Assembly (NCBI RefSeq): GCF_041146395.1
Contig: NC_090986.1
Span: 44,924,001 to 44,988,000, forward strand
Source of the DNA: Eulemur rufifrons
Lineage: Eukaryota; Chordata; Mammalia; Primates; Lemuridae
Reading direction: 5' to 3'
DNA: 64,000 nucleotides
The notes beneath the pieces are model-generated. The model did not search any database and was not told the DNA's origin. It saw only the letters and a program-made list of their open reading frames with translations. The position numbers and the translations under genes are program-made. Numbering within the stretch: position 1 is the first letter of the stretch; each line of letters opens with the position of its first letter. This document shows, one piece after another, positions 13,300 through 26,791 of the stretch.

Positions 13300-14080
13300 C
13301 TGTTAGTTGACCCTGGGAAGGAAGTGAATGGAGTGGGACTGAGATTAACAAAATGACAGAAGGAGCAGCTGTAGGATTGAGTAATTAAGTGTTCAGTTTT
13401 TGGACATGTGAATTTCAAGATGTCTATTAGATATCCCAGTGGAGTCCAGAGATGAGGGAAGTTCAAGCAAAAGGTCTGGGCTAAAGATATAAATTTTGGA
13501 GCCATCAGCATATAGATGGTATTTGAAGGCATGGGTCTGAATGAGATCATGAGAGAATGAGTATAGCAAAGAGAAAAGGTCAGAAGGTACCCGCAATGTC
13601 TTGAGCTTGAAACAATTAGATAAAAATGAAAACCAATAAAGGGACTAAGAAGAACCTGCCATTGAGGTTTTAAGAGAAAAAGCGAGAATGGTGTACTGGA
13701 AGCCAAGTAAAGAAAGGGTTTCAAGAATGAAGGAATTATCATGTGTCAAGGGATGCTGATAAGTCACATTTGGGTAGATCTGAGAATCAACTATTGGATT
13801 TAGCATTATGGACGTCACTGTTAACTTTGATGAAAGTAGTTATATTGGAGAAGTGCGAATAAAAAATTGACTAGAGTGGACTCAAGATTGATTTATGGGG
13901 AAAAGATAGTGTAGATACTCTTGAAAAGAGAGATGGAAAACTGGGACAGTAACTCGAGGGAAAGGTGGTATCAAAAAGATTTTCTCTTTTGGCTTAAATG
14001 GGATATAATATTAATACAACATGGCTATATGCATGAATTATTAGAGTTATTAGAATTATTCAGTTATGAGGGGAAGAGTC
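13300..14080. mobile_element. Ancient interspersed repeat, family not assigned
   Basis: A purine-rich stretch with agatgtctattagatatccc, gccatcagcatatagatggt, tggaagccaagtaaagaaag and agaatcaactattggattta. I know these phrases as recurrent in mammalian genomes, so this is an old repeat rather than a gene, but I cannot name the family. A 151-codon open frame on the minus strand (13287-13742) falls inside it and is best read as a repeat shadow. Confidence 0.5.
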
Positions 14081-17000
14081 TGTGAAGAGACAGCATAACT
14101 GTAGGAGTGACATCCTAATTATTTTGTAAATTTAAGGCAGATAAGAGAATGACTTACTCAATATCATCATTAATTTTTGGAAAAATTGGGTCTAGACCCC
14201 ATATCAAAAGGTTAGAGAAAATATAAGCCAACACTTCCCTGCAAAATTTTAAACTCCATATTTAGCACTATATTTCTTCTTCATATTTTTCCTTCCTCTT
14301 TGACTCCTTCATTACAATTCAAGCCCTGATAATCTCATGCTTCACTGTATTATTTGCACTCCTCTTAACTTCTCACTCTATATCAATTCGTTCTTCGTCT
14401 ATTAACCTGGTTCCTAATTCCTTCTACTTGCTTTATGTTCTATATTGTTCATATTGTTTTCATTTGGTTTTAATGCCCGCTGTCCAATTTATGAACTCTC
14501 AGGACAGAATGTTTGTGTGTTTCACTACCTAGCATGTTTACTTATTGCACTCAGAGTTGGTGAGATTAGTAGAGGAGGTTATATATATCAGATTCTGGAT
14601 TTTTTGACAATTGTGCTGAAAGGTTGAGAATCCAGTTTATAACAAATAGAGACTGGGTGATTAAATTTTGTAATTTATTAGAGAGTAAAGTGAGATGTGG
14701 TAGCAGAAAGACCAGTCAAGAGCAGTGCACCTACTCAGGTTAAATATAGTAAATCCTGGTGTAGGTGACAGCTGAAAAGGAACATAGAAATTGTGCGAAT
14801 ATTTGAAGGAATAATTTGGTGAGCATATATGTAACAAGAAAACTTAAAAAAAAAAATCAAAGCTGTTCCTACAGTAATTTCAAAGGTGGTATTACGGCTG
14901 AGAGAAATAGGGATGAAGGCAATTGGGGAAGCTGTTTTTTTTTTTTTTTTGTATTAGTTTAAATATGCTTAGGTTGAGAGAGTGGAGATAAATTCAAACT
15001 TCAGTCAAGTAATGAATTAACAATACTGTTTTTACCACTTTTTCTCCCTAAGTATATCTTCCATACATATGAAATGATACAAAAAGTACAACAAGTCATT
15101 CTTTTGTTTTCATTATTTTTCTGAGAGAAAGTAAAAATAGTAAAAGAAATCATCATGATAGGGAATTGAAGCCCAATACAGACGAAGAGATGGGAAGAAA
15201 ACACTTGGCTGTTCTAAATGAATTCAGGCCACATGAATTATGTCCTAAGATACTTAGACTAAATTTCCAACTGAATTTGCTGGCCCACAGACAGAAGAAA
15301 TGATCAGTGGGTAAACATGCTAATGCAGCTATGATTTCTAAAAAAAAATGGACAGAGGCACGTTTCACATACAGCGTAAGAAGCACCTTGATGATGGCCC
15401 TGAGGAAGATTCTAAAATCATTCCTTAAAAGAATTTCTTAGAAAACAAGACTGTAATTGTTAGGACTGATGTGGACTCATCAGGAAAACATTTTTTTCAA
15501 TCTTAGCCTCATTTTCTTTGTCTGTCATGGAAATGAGGAAATAAGAGGATGGACACATTCCAGTAAACATTTATAAATAAGGTTTTTATGTTCAATTGTT
15601 AGCAATACTTAGATGATAAAAGATTAGAAAATATATTAACATGTGAAGGACTATATCTAAAGTAGAGGGAGACTTTAGAACCTTGATATTAAGTCTGAGA
15701 TGTTATTATATATTATCTTTTTTTCAGAAGTTATTTCTTCTTCCCAGGCCTTAATCATGCTTTAAAGCTTGTATCTGGGTTATCTCTCATTCTAAACTTA
15801 GATTTTTCCTTCTCCATGAAGTCCAAGGATGAACTAGAAGTCCTTACTTGCTCTAATATTCCTCTGTCTTACCTTTAGTAAAGTGCTTACTATACTATAT
15901 TGAAATTGCTATTCACCCATAAATATTTCTAAAATTACTCATTTCTAATTCATCTAATTTGCCAACTGAACCAATTGGCAAAATAAAATGTATTCATATT
16001 TCAAGCTTAATTTAGTTACATAAGAAGTCCCTGATAAAATTTATGATTACATTCAACAGTTGTAAAAATAATTTTGTTAGTAAAGGAAATAACAACTTCC
16101 TTAAAAGTATCATGGTATTTTTGAAGCTATTGTTATACAAGGCACTATATTCAAATATTCTATGGATAATTTGTATGTTAAAAAATAATTTGGGGAATAG
16201 ATTTTAGAATATATTATAAGAGAAACATAAAAGAACACTGTATTTGTGAGGATTCCCAACTAAAACTCTAATATGAATTCTGTCCTGTAACTGCTGTCCT
16301 GGGGCCAGGGTAGGTGGGAGACACATTGGAATCTTATGAGTTGTGTGTGAATTTTAACAATGCATATAAAATTTTTTAATTTTTTTTTAGTTTTGGTGTA
16401 TTTAAATTTAACGTAGAATAACATTAAAAAGCAACACAAATTTTTCATTTTTATCAAGAATGAGAAGTAATAAAACATGCATGTTTAGTGTGCTTGTTTA
16501 AATATGAAGTATTCTCTAATAAAGTTCATTTTTAAATTTTCAGTCAGTATTAAATCATTTGTGAAATTATCTCTCCATATTTATGCTACTTATAAGTTGT
16601 TAATCTTAAAGTATATAGGTTAAAATAGAAAATAGTAGAATAAAGACAGTAATGGCAAAATTTCCAGATTCTACATGGTTTTTGTATGCTTACTAGGCGA
16701 AGGGAAGGAATAATAATAAACTTATTATTTATTTGACTAAAGTTTCTGGTGATAGTGTTTAAAGTGAATTAATATTGAAATGTAAAACAGTTATTTAATT
16801 GATTAAATGTGGGAGAGTTCTACATACCTATATTCCTATATGTACATATGTACTTAGGTAACTGTGTATATGTGTGTGTGTACAGTCATTTCAGACACGC
16901 ACACACGATATACTTCTCTTGGAATTTCCTTCAAGTACATTAGATCTTAGAGGGTTACTTATCTGTAGTAATATATCTAAATCCTTCTTGATATACTATT

Positions 17001-17127
17001 AAGAAGATTCTTTAGTTAACAAATACGTGTTTGTAAATTGAGATTTCTGAGTAAAATAAAATCGAATGTGCACAGTAGCCTGAGAAATTATTATATTTTA
17101 TTATGAAATACATCTTAAAAATATATT

Positions 17128-17290
17128 GATTCACTCTACACATATTTTTTGAGAGCCTGGTAAATACCAGGTACCATTCAAAGGACAGAGAGGGGCAACA
17201 ACCAAGAATACAGAGAGGAATCTTGTTCTTCAGGAGTTTGCATTGTAATTAAAGAAGACAAACAATAAGGGAATATACAAGAAAACATCA
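17128..17290 (-). mobile_element. L2 LINE 3' end
   Basis: Reversed L2 tail: cacatattttttgagagcct, then taccattcaaaggacagaga and caggagtttgcattgtaatt, which parallels the L2 end 'lower the size, total, spend' block read on the minus strand. Diverged. Confidence 0.5.
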
Positions 17291-17479
17291 AGTATTTTAG
17301 TAGTAATAATACTAGGTTGATATGAATTGAACATGATATGGGAATGAACACTGACATGGTCACATAGGATGAAACAGTTTTATATTCTTATGAGACATAC
17401 GTGATTAGAAATAATTGCCACTTCTGCAAGAGAATCCATCATGACCAACCTGCTCCTGAACTTCATGAGCTAAAACTTC

Positions 17480-17650
17480 ATGACTAGGCCTACAAGAGCT
17501 CATGCAATTCCGTCACCTCTCTAACTTCTACACCAGCCACTGTCTTTTCACTCACTAGGTCTCATCCACACCACCCTTCCTCAGTTCCCCCCAATACATG
17601 TTCTCTTTCCAGGTTAGATTCTTGATCTATGCTATATTTTTTACCTTGAA
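17480..17650 (+). mobile_element. L2 LINE 3' UTR fragment
   Basis: Forward pyrimidine-rich segment: gtcacctctctaacttctac, cactgtcttttcactcacta. It resembles the L2 region upstream of its terminal block. Confidence 0.4.
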
Positions 17651-18774
17651 TGCATAAATTCTTCATGATTAAAAAAATCCCTTAAAGTGAATATGAGGCA
17701 TCCATGCTATTACACATCCATAATACCAAGCAGAAGATAATAGGACATACTTTAATTGAAACAAATAGTTTAATGGGTTTTTAAGTTACTTTAAAGTTTC
17801 TAATAATTGTTTTTCAGATTAAATTTAAAAATAGTTGCTAAAGGAAAGCTTAACCAAGATTTCTCATGTTTGTATTATTTTTTGACATTTTCTTGAGCCA
17901 ACAGATGTGCTTGTCTTAAATATGGCACATTAAAAAGCTAGTAACTACGATCATATTAATCTGACAACATCTTTTTTGTGTGCTACAAAGAATGAGTGGC
18001 TATAAATTAGAAATTAATTTTTAAAACTTATATATAGTAGAGGTCCAGGAATTTGCATTATGTTTTTTATGCTCTGAGAGTTGCAAAATAGCAGCTGTGC
18101 TGTTCAAGAATCCCCTTCTTGCCAACATAAGAATGCTGACAGTGACATAAACATCCACTCTTAACTTTTTATACTTCCCTAAATCCTGAAAATTAGTGCT
18201 CTCCTTTGCATTTTTATATGACTATGTTATAAAACAGTTAGTTTTCAAGGAAAAAGCTATAAAATCTCAATAGGTAAAAGAGATACAAAGGTCATTTTAT
18301 TTAGCCTCCTATCAATTTCTAGGGCACAGTTTCTGTCATATTCCTGACAAGATGCTTATCAACCTTTGTTTGGACACTGTGTCATGGCAAACCTGCTGTA
18401 GCCCAAAGCAGCCAATAGTACTTTTAGCTAGATGAAACAAGTCTTACTATTATATGCATATACTTACTAGTCCCTTTTCTGCACAGGGGAGCCACAAATA
18501 TACTTAATTAATTACAAAAAAGTTGTGATTTTAAAATTTAGAATTCAAGTATTAGAAGTAATTTTTATATGCTGGATTCACATTTCTATTATAAAAATCT
18601 GCCTAAAACAAAAGAATGTATATTATATAATTTCTCATTCATTCAGAAACTAATTTAAAATGTAAACTGACCTCAGCTGAAAATCATCTCTATTAAGAAC
18701 AAAGGGCCTCATAAATTAACCAGTTTGAGGAATACATTATATCATATATTCGACCACCAATAATAAAAATATAT

Positions 18775-18905
18775 TATGTTCCAGGCATTGAGGTTTATAC
18801 AGTCAAACAAGATAGGCAGAGTTTCTTCTCTCACAGTTTTTCATATTAAGGACACTTAAGGAAATAAACATGTAATGAAATTTGATGATAATCTTCAATG
18901 AATGT
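18775..18905 (-). mobile_element. L2-like LINE fragment
   Basis: Reversed and diverged: tatgttccaggcattgaggt, then aggaaataaacatgtaatga. Only the order of short motifs supports the call. Confidence 0.35.
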
Positions 18906-19984
18906 GATCACTTAATCATTTTAAATAGTCCTGATAAGATATACTGCTAGTTAATTTTTATTGATGGGAGGGGAAAAAATGAATAGTTTTTTGTAGAGTT
19001 ATTAGGTATCATGTGAGGAGACTTTTCTCATTCACATACTATGCTCCCTGTCTGAAGAGACTGTGGCAAGCTTGGCAAGGTGGAAGTGAAAGGACCTATT
19101 AAAACATCTATGCCTTGATTGGAGTAATTATACTTGGTAAATTATCAGACTTAGCAGAGCAGAGTCGTAACCAAGTGCCATGGAAACTCCAGTGCTAGCA
19201 TGGAGCACACTGATGCAGTCAGGGAAGGAATAGGGTCTGATTTGGAAACCTAAATAAAGTTCTTGTGATGGAAAATCAGGCAAGTTCATGGCTGGGAAGA
19301 CAGGATGAAGAATTTAGGAGAAGCTAACTTGGAACAAGTGCAGAGGATAATTTGTGGTGATATATCCAGGGTTTAACTGCAGCTGACAAATGGGTAAGTC
19401 ATGGGACCTGCGCCTTCTGAAGTGAATCTCTTGGGCAATAATTATTTTGTTTTAAAAATCCTTAAGTAGGACTGGCTTTTTTACTCCATGGAATGCATCT
19501 GTGAATTTAAAAGTGATACTTTCACGGTTAAATATCTCTGACAAAGGAAGCATAGACCCTGTTAGTATGGTTGGCATTTGGTAAGGTGTAAAGTGGAGGA
19601 ATTTCCAGGAAGGTATTCTACATAAGCCACTTGAAGATACGGGTGACATTAAATGTCCATGATACTCATGGTCAGAGTTCTCTAGTCCCATCTGGAATTT
19701 TATTTCTAGGATAGAAATAAAAACAAATAATCATAAGCATGTCAGTGGAAGTAGTCAATTTTGGAGAGTCTTGGCTGGTTGGGATAACCATTGGCTGAGA
19801 AAAGTAACCAAGCCTTAAGAAGGAATGAGGAGTGAAACAGAAAACCTTTACATTGCCTCTCTATTTGCGATAAATCATTTTCTTGTTTTTGAGTATATGT
19901 TTCTTATACATATTTGAACACACATATTCAATGTATTAAAAAATGCTAGTAAATAATTTATTTTTTACTCTGTGGGTATTTAAA

Positions 19985-20225
19985 GAATATGGACTCTGAA
20001 ACAAGTCTATTTGGGTTACAATCCTGGCTGCTCTGTTTACTAGCTGAGTTGTGCTGGGAAGTTAATTAACTTCTTTTTACCTGTATATATTCATGTGTAA
20101 AATGAATATAACACTAGTAATGATCTAATAGAATTGTTGTGAGGATTAGTCATTGCCTGCAAAGTGTTTAGAACATTGTTTTGACATGTAAGAAGCACTG
20201 AATACAGGCTAGTTATTTTGATGAT
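19985..20225 (+). mobile_element. MIR SINE
   Basis: Forward MIR, near complete: gggttacaatcctggctgct, ttactagctgagttgtgctg, then gaattgttgtgaggattagt and a tttagaacattg tail. Confidence 0.8.
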
Positions 20226-20672
20226 AAAGTTTATCATCGTTGTTTCAATACCCCTGACTCTTTGATGGAAGAATGAGTTAATAGAATCCTTACTGAACAG
20301 CATTACTTTTCTATTACCTTGTTATTACAGAAAATTTCAAATATGTATAAAATCAGAAGAGTAATGAACTCTCATATGACTATCCATGATTTTGCTTTAA
20401 CAATGATCATCTCAAGGCCAATCTTGTTTTATATGTTCTCCACCCAATTTCTTTTATCCCTCTAGAGAATTTTGAAGCAAATCTCAAACATGTGTTATTT
20501 AATCTGTACATATATTGTCTTTATGTTTTTATTAATTATTTTACTTTATTTTTAGTGTATATGTCTTAAAGATGAGACACCCTTTCCTTAAATCACAAAC
20601 TCATTATCACTCCTAAAATCCCTTAACATTTATTAAATATCCTGTTAGGCTTCTCATTTCACCATTTGTCAC

Positions 20673-20695
20673 GTGTGTGTGTGTGTGTGTGTGTG
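20673..20695. repeat. (GT)n microsatellite
   Basis: Uninterrupted GT run of about eleven units. Confidence 0.95.
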
Positions 20696-21719
20696 GGCAT
20701 ATTCATGTAGTCATTCAAAATATTCTTTACTTGTATTTCCTCTAAATTGACACCATAACTTGTAATGAAGAATGGAGAATCTTCAGACTTGTGTTTGAAA
20801 AGCTCTGGGCCAATCACTTACTTGGCTTGTTTCATCTGAAATGAAGAATTTAGACCAAGTGATTTCCAAAAGCATCTGACATTTTCTATAATTCTGTGTT
20901 AATTTTAGTCTAAAACTCATGTGCAAATTAGAGTTTAAATAATCCACAACACCAGAGCTATTTTATATTTCAGGGGAATAATTTGGGATGTGTTGTGTTT
21001 TATTCACTTAGCAATAAGATCCATTTTCACTTTAGAAACTCATAAATGAATTGGAATTATGCAGAGGTGACAAGAAGAGAACATATCAGACTATGGTACC
21101 CTGTGATGGTGCTCAGTGTTTCTCTTCATTTTTGCTTTACTTCTAAAGTAATATTAATTTTGAAAAGGCCTTGGATTTATGTGACAACTCCTCCTCCCTC
21201 CCCCTGAAAATTCTCAAAGCACATTTCAGAAACTCATTTTTGGCAGATGTAAATTTAAGTAAATTGGCCAAGGTCACAGCACAATAAGGGCAGAGTTATC
21301 AAGGGAATGCAGTTTCCTGCTTTTTCCACCATCCATGAAATTAGAGTAACTCCACCCCTTAAAATGAAAGGGTCTACTTTTTTTTCTTTCTGAAATTATA
21401 AACCATGATTTGGAAATTTTTTTTTACTATTAACTCAGACTTTCAAAAGTGGTCTTTTAGGGCTATGAAATGTTTGCATTATTCAACTACTATTACTGAA
21501 CATATTACAACCTATTCAATTTGTTTTAAAAGGAGAGTGCATTTTTTGTTTGAGCTGAACCATCAGATTTTCTTTTCATGCAGTATGACATGATGAAGAA
21601 GCTATCTGTAGGCAAAAAAAAAACTAGTTCACTTTCTATGGGCAAGCACAGACTGTAAAGTAGATTATTAAAGCACACAGAAATAGAAAATTAGATCAGA
21701 AGTAATGTTTTACTGTGAG

Positions 21720-22230
21720 GTCTTCTTTGGGCCTTATAAAATGAGAAAGAACTAACCTTGTTCTATTTCTGAGTCCTGAAAAAAGCCTCATAGCAGGCAT
21801 ATCACCTTTAATTAGGTTTCTGCTTTTGGGAAGCATTTTACCAGCCCCCTTTCATTTATTTTTAATGATGTTATCACTAACAGGCAAACAGTCCCTTAAT
21901 AAAACAAAAACAGTTTCTATATAAAGCCTAGTGTACATGTCCTGAGTCAGTCATCTAAAAACAAATGTTATGATTGTTTCCGTTGTGCTCTTAGAACGCT
22001 TAATAGCCCTACTGTGCAGATATGCAAAACATCAGCCTAGGAAATATAACCATGTCTGTTATGCAGCTTTCAATAAATGCTTTCCCATATTCACTTGCAG
22101 TATCAGCAGTGAGGTTAAACCTACAGGGTCATGGAAAAGACAAAAATGTCAATTAAGTGAATCTTTTCAGCATAAGCTATGCCAGCTCTTTCATAAGCAC
22201 GCATGACTTATGACTTTAAGCAACAAAAAG
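21720..22230. promoter_or_regulatory. Candidate conserved non-coding element
   Basis: Unique sequence with tightly packed motifs: TCACCTTTAATTAGG (21802-21816), resembling a T-box plus homeobox pair, an AP-1 type TGAGTCAG (21943-21950), an octamer-like ATGCAAA (22022-22028) and TCAATTAAGTG (22149-22159). The 78-codon frame at 21970 has no family resemblance. Function is inferred only. Confidence 0.35.
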
Positions 22231-22266
22231 AGGTGAATGCAACCAAAAATGTTTGAAAGTTAAATC

Positions 22267-22267
22267 G

Positions 22268-22301
<34 letters not shown>
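22267..22301. repeat. (TG)n microsatellite
   Basis: TG run of about fifteen uninterrupted units after a short tgtt lead; likely polymorphic. Confidence 0.95.
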
Positions 22302-22302
<1 letters not shown>

Positions 22303-23794
22303 AAATGCTTGATACCATTCCATTTTGCCAAGAAATTGCAAGTTGTAGGAGGAGAAAAAAAATCTGTGTACAGATAACCTGAGTACTTAAGTTCTATCTT
22401 CTCAGATAAGTTTGCTGAGATGGTGATAAGTTTTCTGTCAAGGCCAACATTGGAAATAGTAGTATATAGCTTGATCTTAAAATTTTTTCCATGCATAGAT
22501 TTTTGAAATGCAGAATAGTCAGAAATTAAAGGCTTTTTTTTGAGATTAATGATAGAAAGTATGCTTTCCCCTTAAAAATACAATTTCTTCAGGCATTTGG
22601 GTTCCTGATTTCCTTGAGCTGTTATCCCTGCATGGTTTCCTCATACAACCCCTTGACCTCTATGTTTATATCTTTCTCAAAAATTCCATGCCCATTTCTT
22701 GCCATGAAGATTTGATTTTTCTTCTATTTCTTTCCCCTCTCAACTCACATCATCTATGTATAATCTCTTCTTTTTTTCTAAATAACCACTAGGTGCCATT
22801 TGAATCACTCTTTTGACATGTAACCTTATTGAGATTATTATTGCTTGCCTTTTTAAAAATCTTCTTCCTAGAGCTTCCTCCTAAACCAAGATAATGTCTG
22901 TGAAATTGCCTTGTAATCAATAGAGTGGTTTCCCTATGGAAGGTATTTTTAGTTTTAACTATCATGGATGTGGTGTGACCTCAGGACAGGCAGAGACTAT
23001 ATCCTCATTTCTGCATTCCGTATTCCTCCAGCTTTTCCTTTGTCTTATCTCATTCACATATTCTTTCAACAGACATTAATAAGTGTCAGGTAGCTGATAC
23101 TGTATGTTCTATTTCCTCCTCCAAAGACTGGTCCCTAACTTCCAACATCTTCTCGGAGAACTACTCAAAAGTTAAGAACCACTGATATAGCTGATAGTTG
23201 CATATAATAAGTGTGCAATAAATACTTTATGCATTAAATTCATTAAATTAGGCAAAAGTGAGTTTGGTGTATTTTTAGCAAACTTTCAGCATTCTGCAAA
23301 ACACACTTACAATGATCTTCCCATAGTAAATCTTTCCTTTATTCACCCAAACTCAAAATCCAGAGTTCTAATGCTGCTTGAAGTATATCCAAGAAGCCTC
23401 ATAAGTGTTTTTATGTTCCTCACAGTCTATTTCCACAAAACCTGAATTTCTTTTGTGTAAGTCAACACAAATTTCCCCTAGGTCCTGCTTCCTTAAAAGA
23501 AATTGATAAACTAGTTCATGCTCTTTGTCCTTTCTCAAATTATTTCTATCATAGTTAATTATAACTGTTCACCAAACTAACTCAGGGTTAGTTTATATAA
23601 GGCAACTGATGTATACAGTATTAATTATACTATCAACGTGGTACATCTTCATCACAAGCCTTATAAGACAGAAATAACATAGAAACCACAGGCTTATGGT
23701 ACAAGAAAAAGATTTCATCTATGGTACGTTAAAACCAAGTTTCCAAAATGAAACTTATAATAGATTTAGTTATTTTCAAATTATTCGTTCATTA

Positions 23795-24030
23795 ATACTT
23801 TATATTAGTATAGTATTTTATATTTTACAAAGAACTTTCACACACATAATCTAATTGGTTTTAAACTACAATCTTTTGAGTTGATAATTACCTTTTTAAT
23901 GAATAAATCAGGTGACTCTTATATAAGAAGACATGGATTCTTTGCTCTACAATTTGCAAGTACTTGATAGGGCCAGGAATTAAATTCATACTTTTTGAAT
24001 CTGGCCAGATGTGCTTTTCATTTTACCATA
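23795..24030 (-). mobile_element. MIR SINE, diverged
   Basis: Reversed: acaaagaactttcacacaca, aattaaattcatactttttg and ccagatgtgcttttcatttt in MIR order. The central core is weak. Confidence 0.45.
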
Positions 24031-24864
24031 GCTATATCACATATTATATTGTGGTGTCAATTATATAAAAATATCCGGAGTAATTTTAAATCCAGAATTT
24101 GAAAAACAGGCTTAAAATTAAATATAAGAAATGTCTTATTCCAGGATACCCCTTGTTATTTGCTACATATTGGAATAGATACATGAAAGTCATGTCAATT
24201 TTAATGTGATATTTCAGAATTCCTAATTTTCTGAGAAGATGAAAATAAAAAGAAAAAAATTATGTGATCAGCTTCTGACCTAACATTACATTCTGGGGTC
24301 ATATTTTCAACTTTATTATTGGTTTCTATTGCCAAATGAAACCCAGAGTGCCTACAATAGGAATGAACCAGTATTGAAGTTATAATTGAACTCAGTTTAA
24401 ACAACTATGTCTTATGTCTGGATATAATTTTCAAAGTTTTTAAAGCACCAATCCTTAATTTTTAGATTGTTCATGCTTCTGCTCCAGTAGAATGTGGCTG
24501 ACAAGTATAGCGAAACACTTATAAATGTATCTTTCTATACATTTGTGATGGAAATTCATTAAAATAAAGGAAAACTCATATTTTTATAAATAATTATTTA
24601 CTTCTGTATGGAAGGTACCATATTATCTAGAATTGTTTTCATCATTTTTCTTTTTACTTTGCCAGTATAAATATAGAGTTCTCATGCAAACTCCCAGATC
24701 TGCTGTAAACATTAAACAGGGGAATTTTTCCCATTTTAACAATACAATCTACTTCCCATCAAGATGAATAAATGTGAATCCCTTTGGAATGGATGGTTTT
24801 CTAAAAGTGACTGAGTATTTTTATACTTGAAATTTATGATATAATAAAAGACATCAGATGCCAA

Positions 24865-24892
24865 GACACACACACACAAACACACACACACA
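24865..24892. repeat. (CA)n microsatellite
   Basis: CA run with one aaa interruption. Confidence 0.93.
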
Positions 24893-25284
24893 TAAACTTT
24901 AAAGAGAATATATAATTCAAATCCAAAGGGATTAGTTATGAAAATAACAACTGAGTTAGATTTTATTAACAGGAAAGAAAACATTTTAAAAGCAGAGGAC
25001 CATTATTTTTTCAAACATCATTGTTCCTTAGGATATCCTGCTAAATTGTTATGTGTGATAAGATTGGAGAGAAAAACAAGCTTGTCTTACAGAGGCATCA
25101 ATCTTAATGATAGTCACTTATTGATAAGTGATTTAAAATATGAGCAGAATCATGAGATGATGTGATAAGAATGAAATATTTTTCCATACTATTCATTTTA
25201 GAATTTTGAAAATATTTTTTCTTTTCCATTTTTGTTTTCTCATTTTGTTTTCTGTAATTTTAATTGATAATATGTTGTTATAAT

Positions 25285-25327
<43 letters not shown>
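25285..25327. repeat. (TC)n(TA)n compound microsatellite
   Basis: About thirteen TC units followed by about eight TA units, lying directly at the poly-A tail end of the reversed AluJ. Microsatellites often start in Alu tails. Confidence 0.95.
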
Positions 25328-25625
25328 TTTTTTTTTTTTAAGAGACGAGGTCTCACTCTGTCACCCAGGCTGGAGTGCAGTGGCATGATCACAACTAATT
25401 GCAACCTCGAACTACCAGGCTCAAGCGATCCTCCTTCCTCAGCCTCCCAGTAGCTGGGACTACGGGTGCACACACTGCCATGTCTGGCTAATCGTTTTAT
25501 TTTTTTGTAGAGACAGGATCTCACTATGTTGCTCAGGCTGCTCTCAAACTCCTGGCCTGAAGCAATCCTCCCGCCTTGGCCTCCCAAAGTGCTAGGATTA
25601 TAGACATGTGCCACTGCACCCAGCC
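25327..25625 (-). mobile_element. Alu SINE, AluJ type, full length
   Basis: Reversed dimeric Alu: a T-run, then gtctcactctgtcacccagg, agtagctgggactac, the linker tttttttgtagagacaggat, and an end at gccactgcacccagcc. Its divergence fits AluJ. The tail has grown into a TC/TA microsatellite directly upstream (25285-25327). Confidence 0.94.
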
Positions 25626-25760
25626 AATGTTTTTTATGTAATTATTAATATATTAAGTAACTTTTCTGATCAGAATATGAAATTATTTGTTAGATTGTAA
25701 TATGTGCTATTTTATTTTCCTTTAGAAAACCAGTGTAGTTCTCTGTAACTGAATAAAATA

Positions 25761-26119
25761 CAAATGTCCCTCAAATTGCAATGGGGTTATGTCCTGATAA
25801 ACCCATTGTGAGTTGAAAATATCATCAGTCCAAAATGAATTTAATACATCTTACCTACTGGACATCATAGCTTCGCCTAGCCTATCTTAAAGGTGCTCAG
25901 GCCACTTATATTAACCTACCTACAGCTGGGCAAAATCATCTAATACCCAGGTTATTTATTAATAAAGCATTGAATATCTTATGTACCACATATCACTAAC
26001 CCAGAAAAAAAATCAAAATTCAAAGTTCAAAATACATCAAAATTGTGATGGTTTCACACCATTGTAAAGTAAAAAAATCTTATTAATAAGTTGAACTAGC
26101 GTTAAGTTGATGACGTTTG
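25761..26119. mobile_element. Tigger-type (pogo) non-autonomous DNA transposon, MER44-like
   Basis: Begins caaatgtccctcaaattgca and ends gatgacgtttg, so the ends are imperfect inverted repeats. TA dinucleotides flank both sides (25759-25760 and 26120-26121), the target site of Tc1/mariner transposons. The interior has cataaacccattgtgagttg-like and cctagcctatcttaaaggtg segments known from this group. It has no transposase, so it moved using an enzyme supplied in trans. Confidence 0.82.
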
Positions 26120-26791
26120 TACAAGGACACTGTAAAGTTAACAACTCATTTTAGGAACAAGTTGTTAAAAATAACAACTCGTCTAGAGAATGAGCTTAAC
26201 TTTTAGACCCTACAGATGTGGAATTCTTTCAAAAAATAGTACCCTCATTAATGTATCTCTTAAAAGTGCTTAATTTTTTCCCTGGAAGATGCACCCTTTG
26301 CTGCATCCAATTTTCCATCCCACGTATTGGGAGTGCCTGTTTTATAGTATTCTCTAATTTGATAAAATGAAGCAAGATAATTTAAGAATCTTTGTAAAGT
26401 AGAGCTCTGAGTCTAAATAATTAATAGCTTGCTCTGAAATTCTGTTTGTGTGACTCATTCTTTTTCGAATATTACCTAGATAAACATTAACTCTTTGGCA
26501 TTTGTAATTAAAAACATTGAATTTCTAATTCCAAACTGGATTGTTAGTACTATCTGATCATTATAGGTGAAATCTCCACTTAAATGACTTTTTATGAATT
26601 TTTATAAGAAATAACAGAATATGAAATTTCCAATTTGTATGGTACTGTTTATCTCATTTAACCTACTATTGTTTCTATGAAGAAATTAAATATGAAAGAA
26701 ATTGTTACATGTCCAAAGTAGCTAATGCTGACTGGACACCAAGTAAGTTTCTTTATCTATCCCCAAGTGTTTAAACAATGTTACACACTGA

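Noticed and set aside
13287..13742. 151-codon open frame on the minus strand, the longest in the window
   Set aside because: It reads antisense through an ancient interspersed repeat and its residue pattern reflects the repeat's purine-rich strand.
16869..16910. Opposed TG and CA runs that could form a hairpin
   Set aside because: Short simple repeats with imperfect pairing; common by chance.
22788..22799. CCACTAGGTGCC, a CTCF-like motif
   Set aside because: One core position differs (C in place of G near the 3' end), so it is weaker than the sites at 40636 and 51283.
25240..25614. 124-codon minus-strand frame with GGQGGRI-like residues
   Set aside because: It is the translation of a full-length AluJ plus its tail microsatellite.
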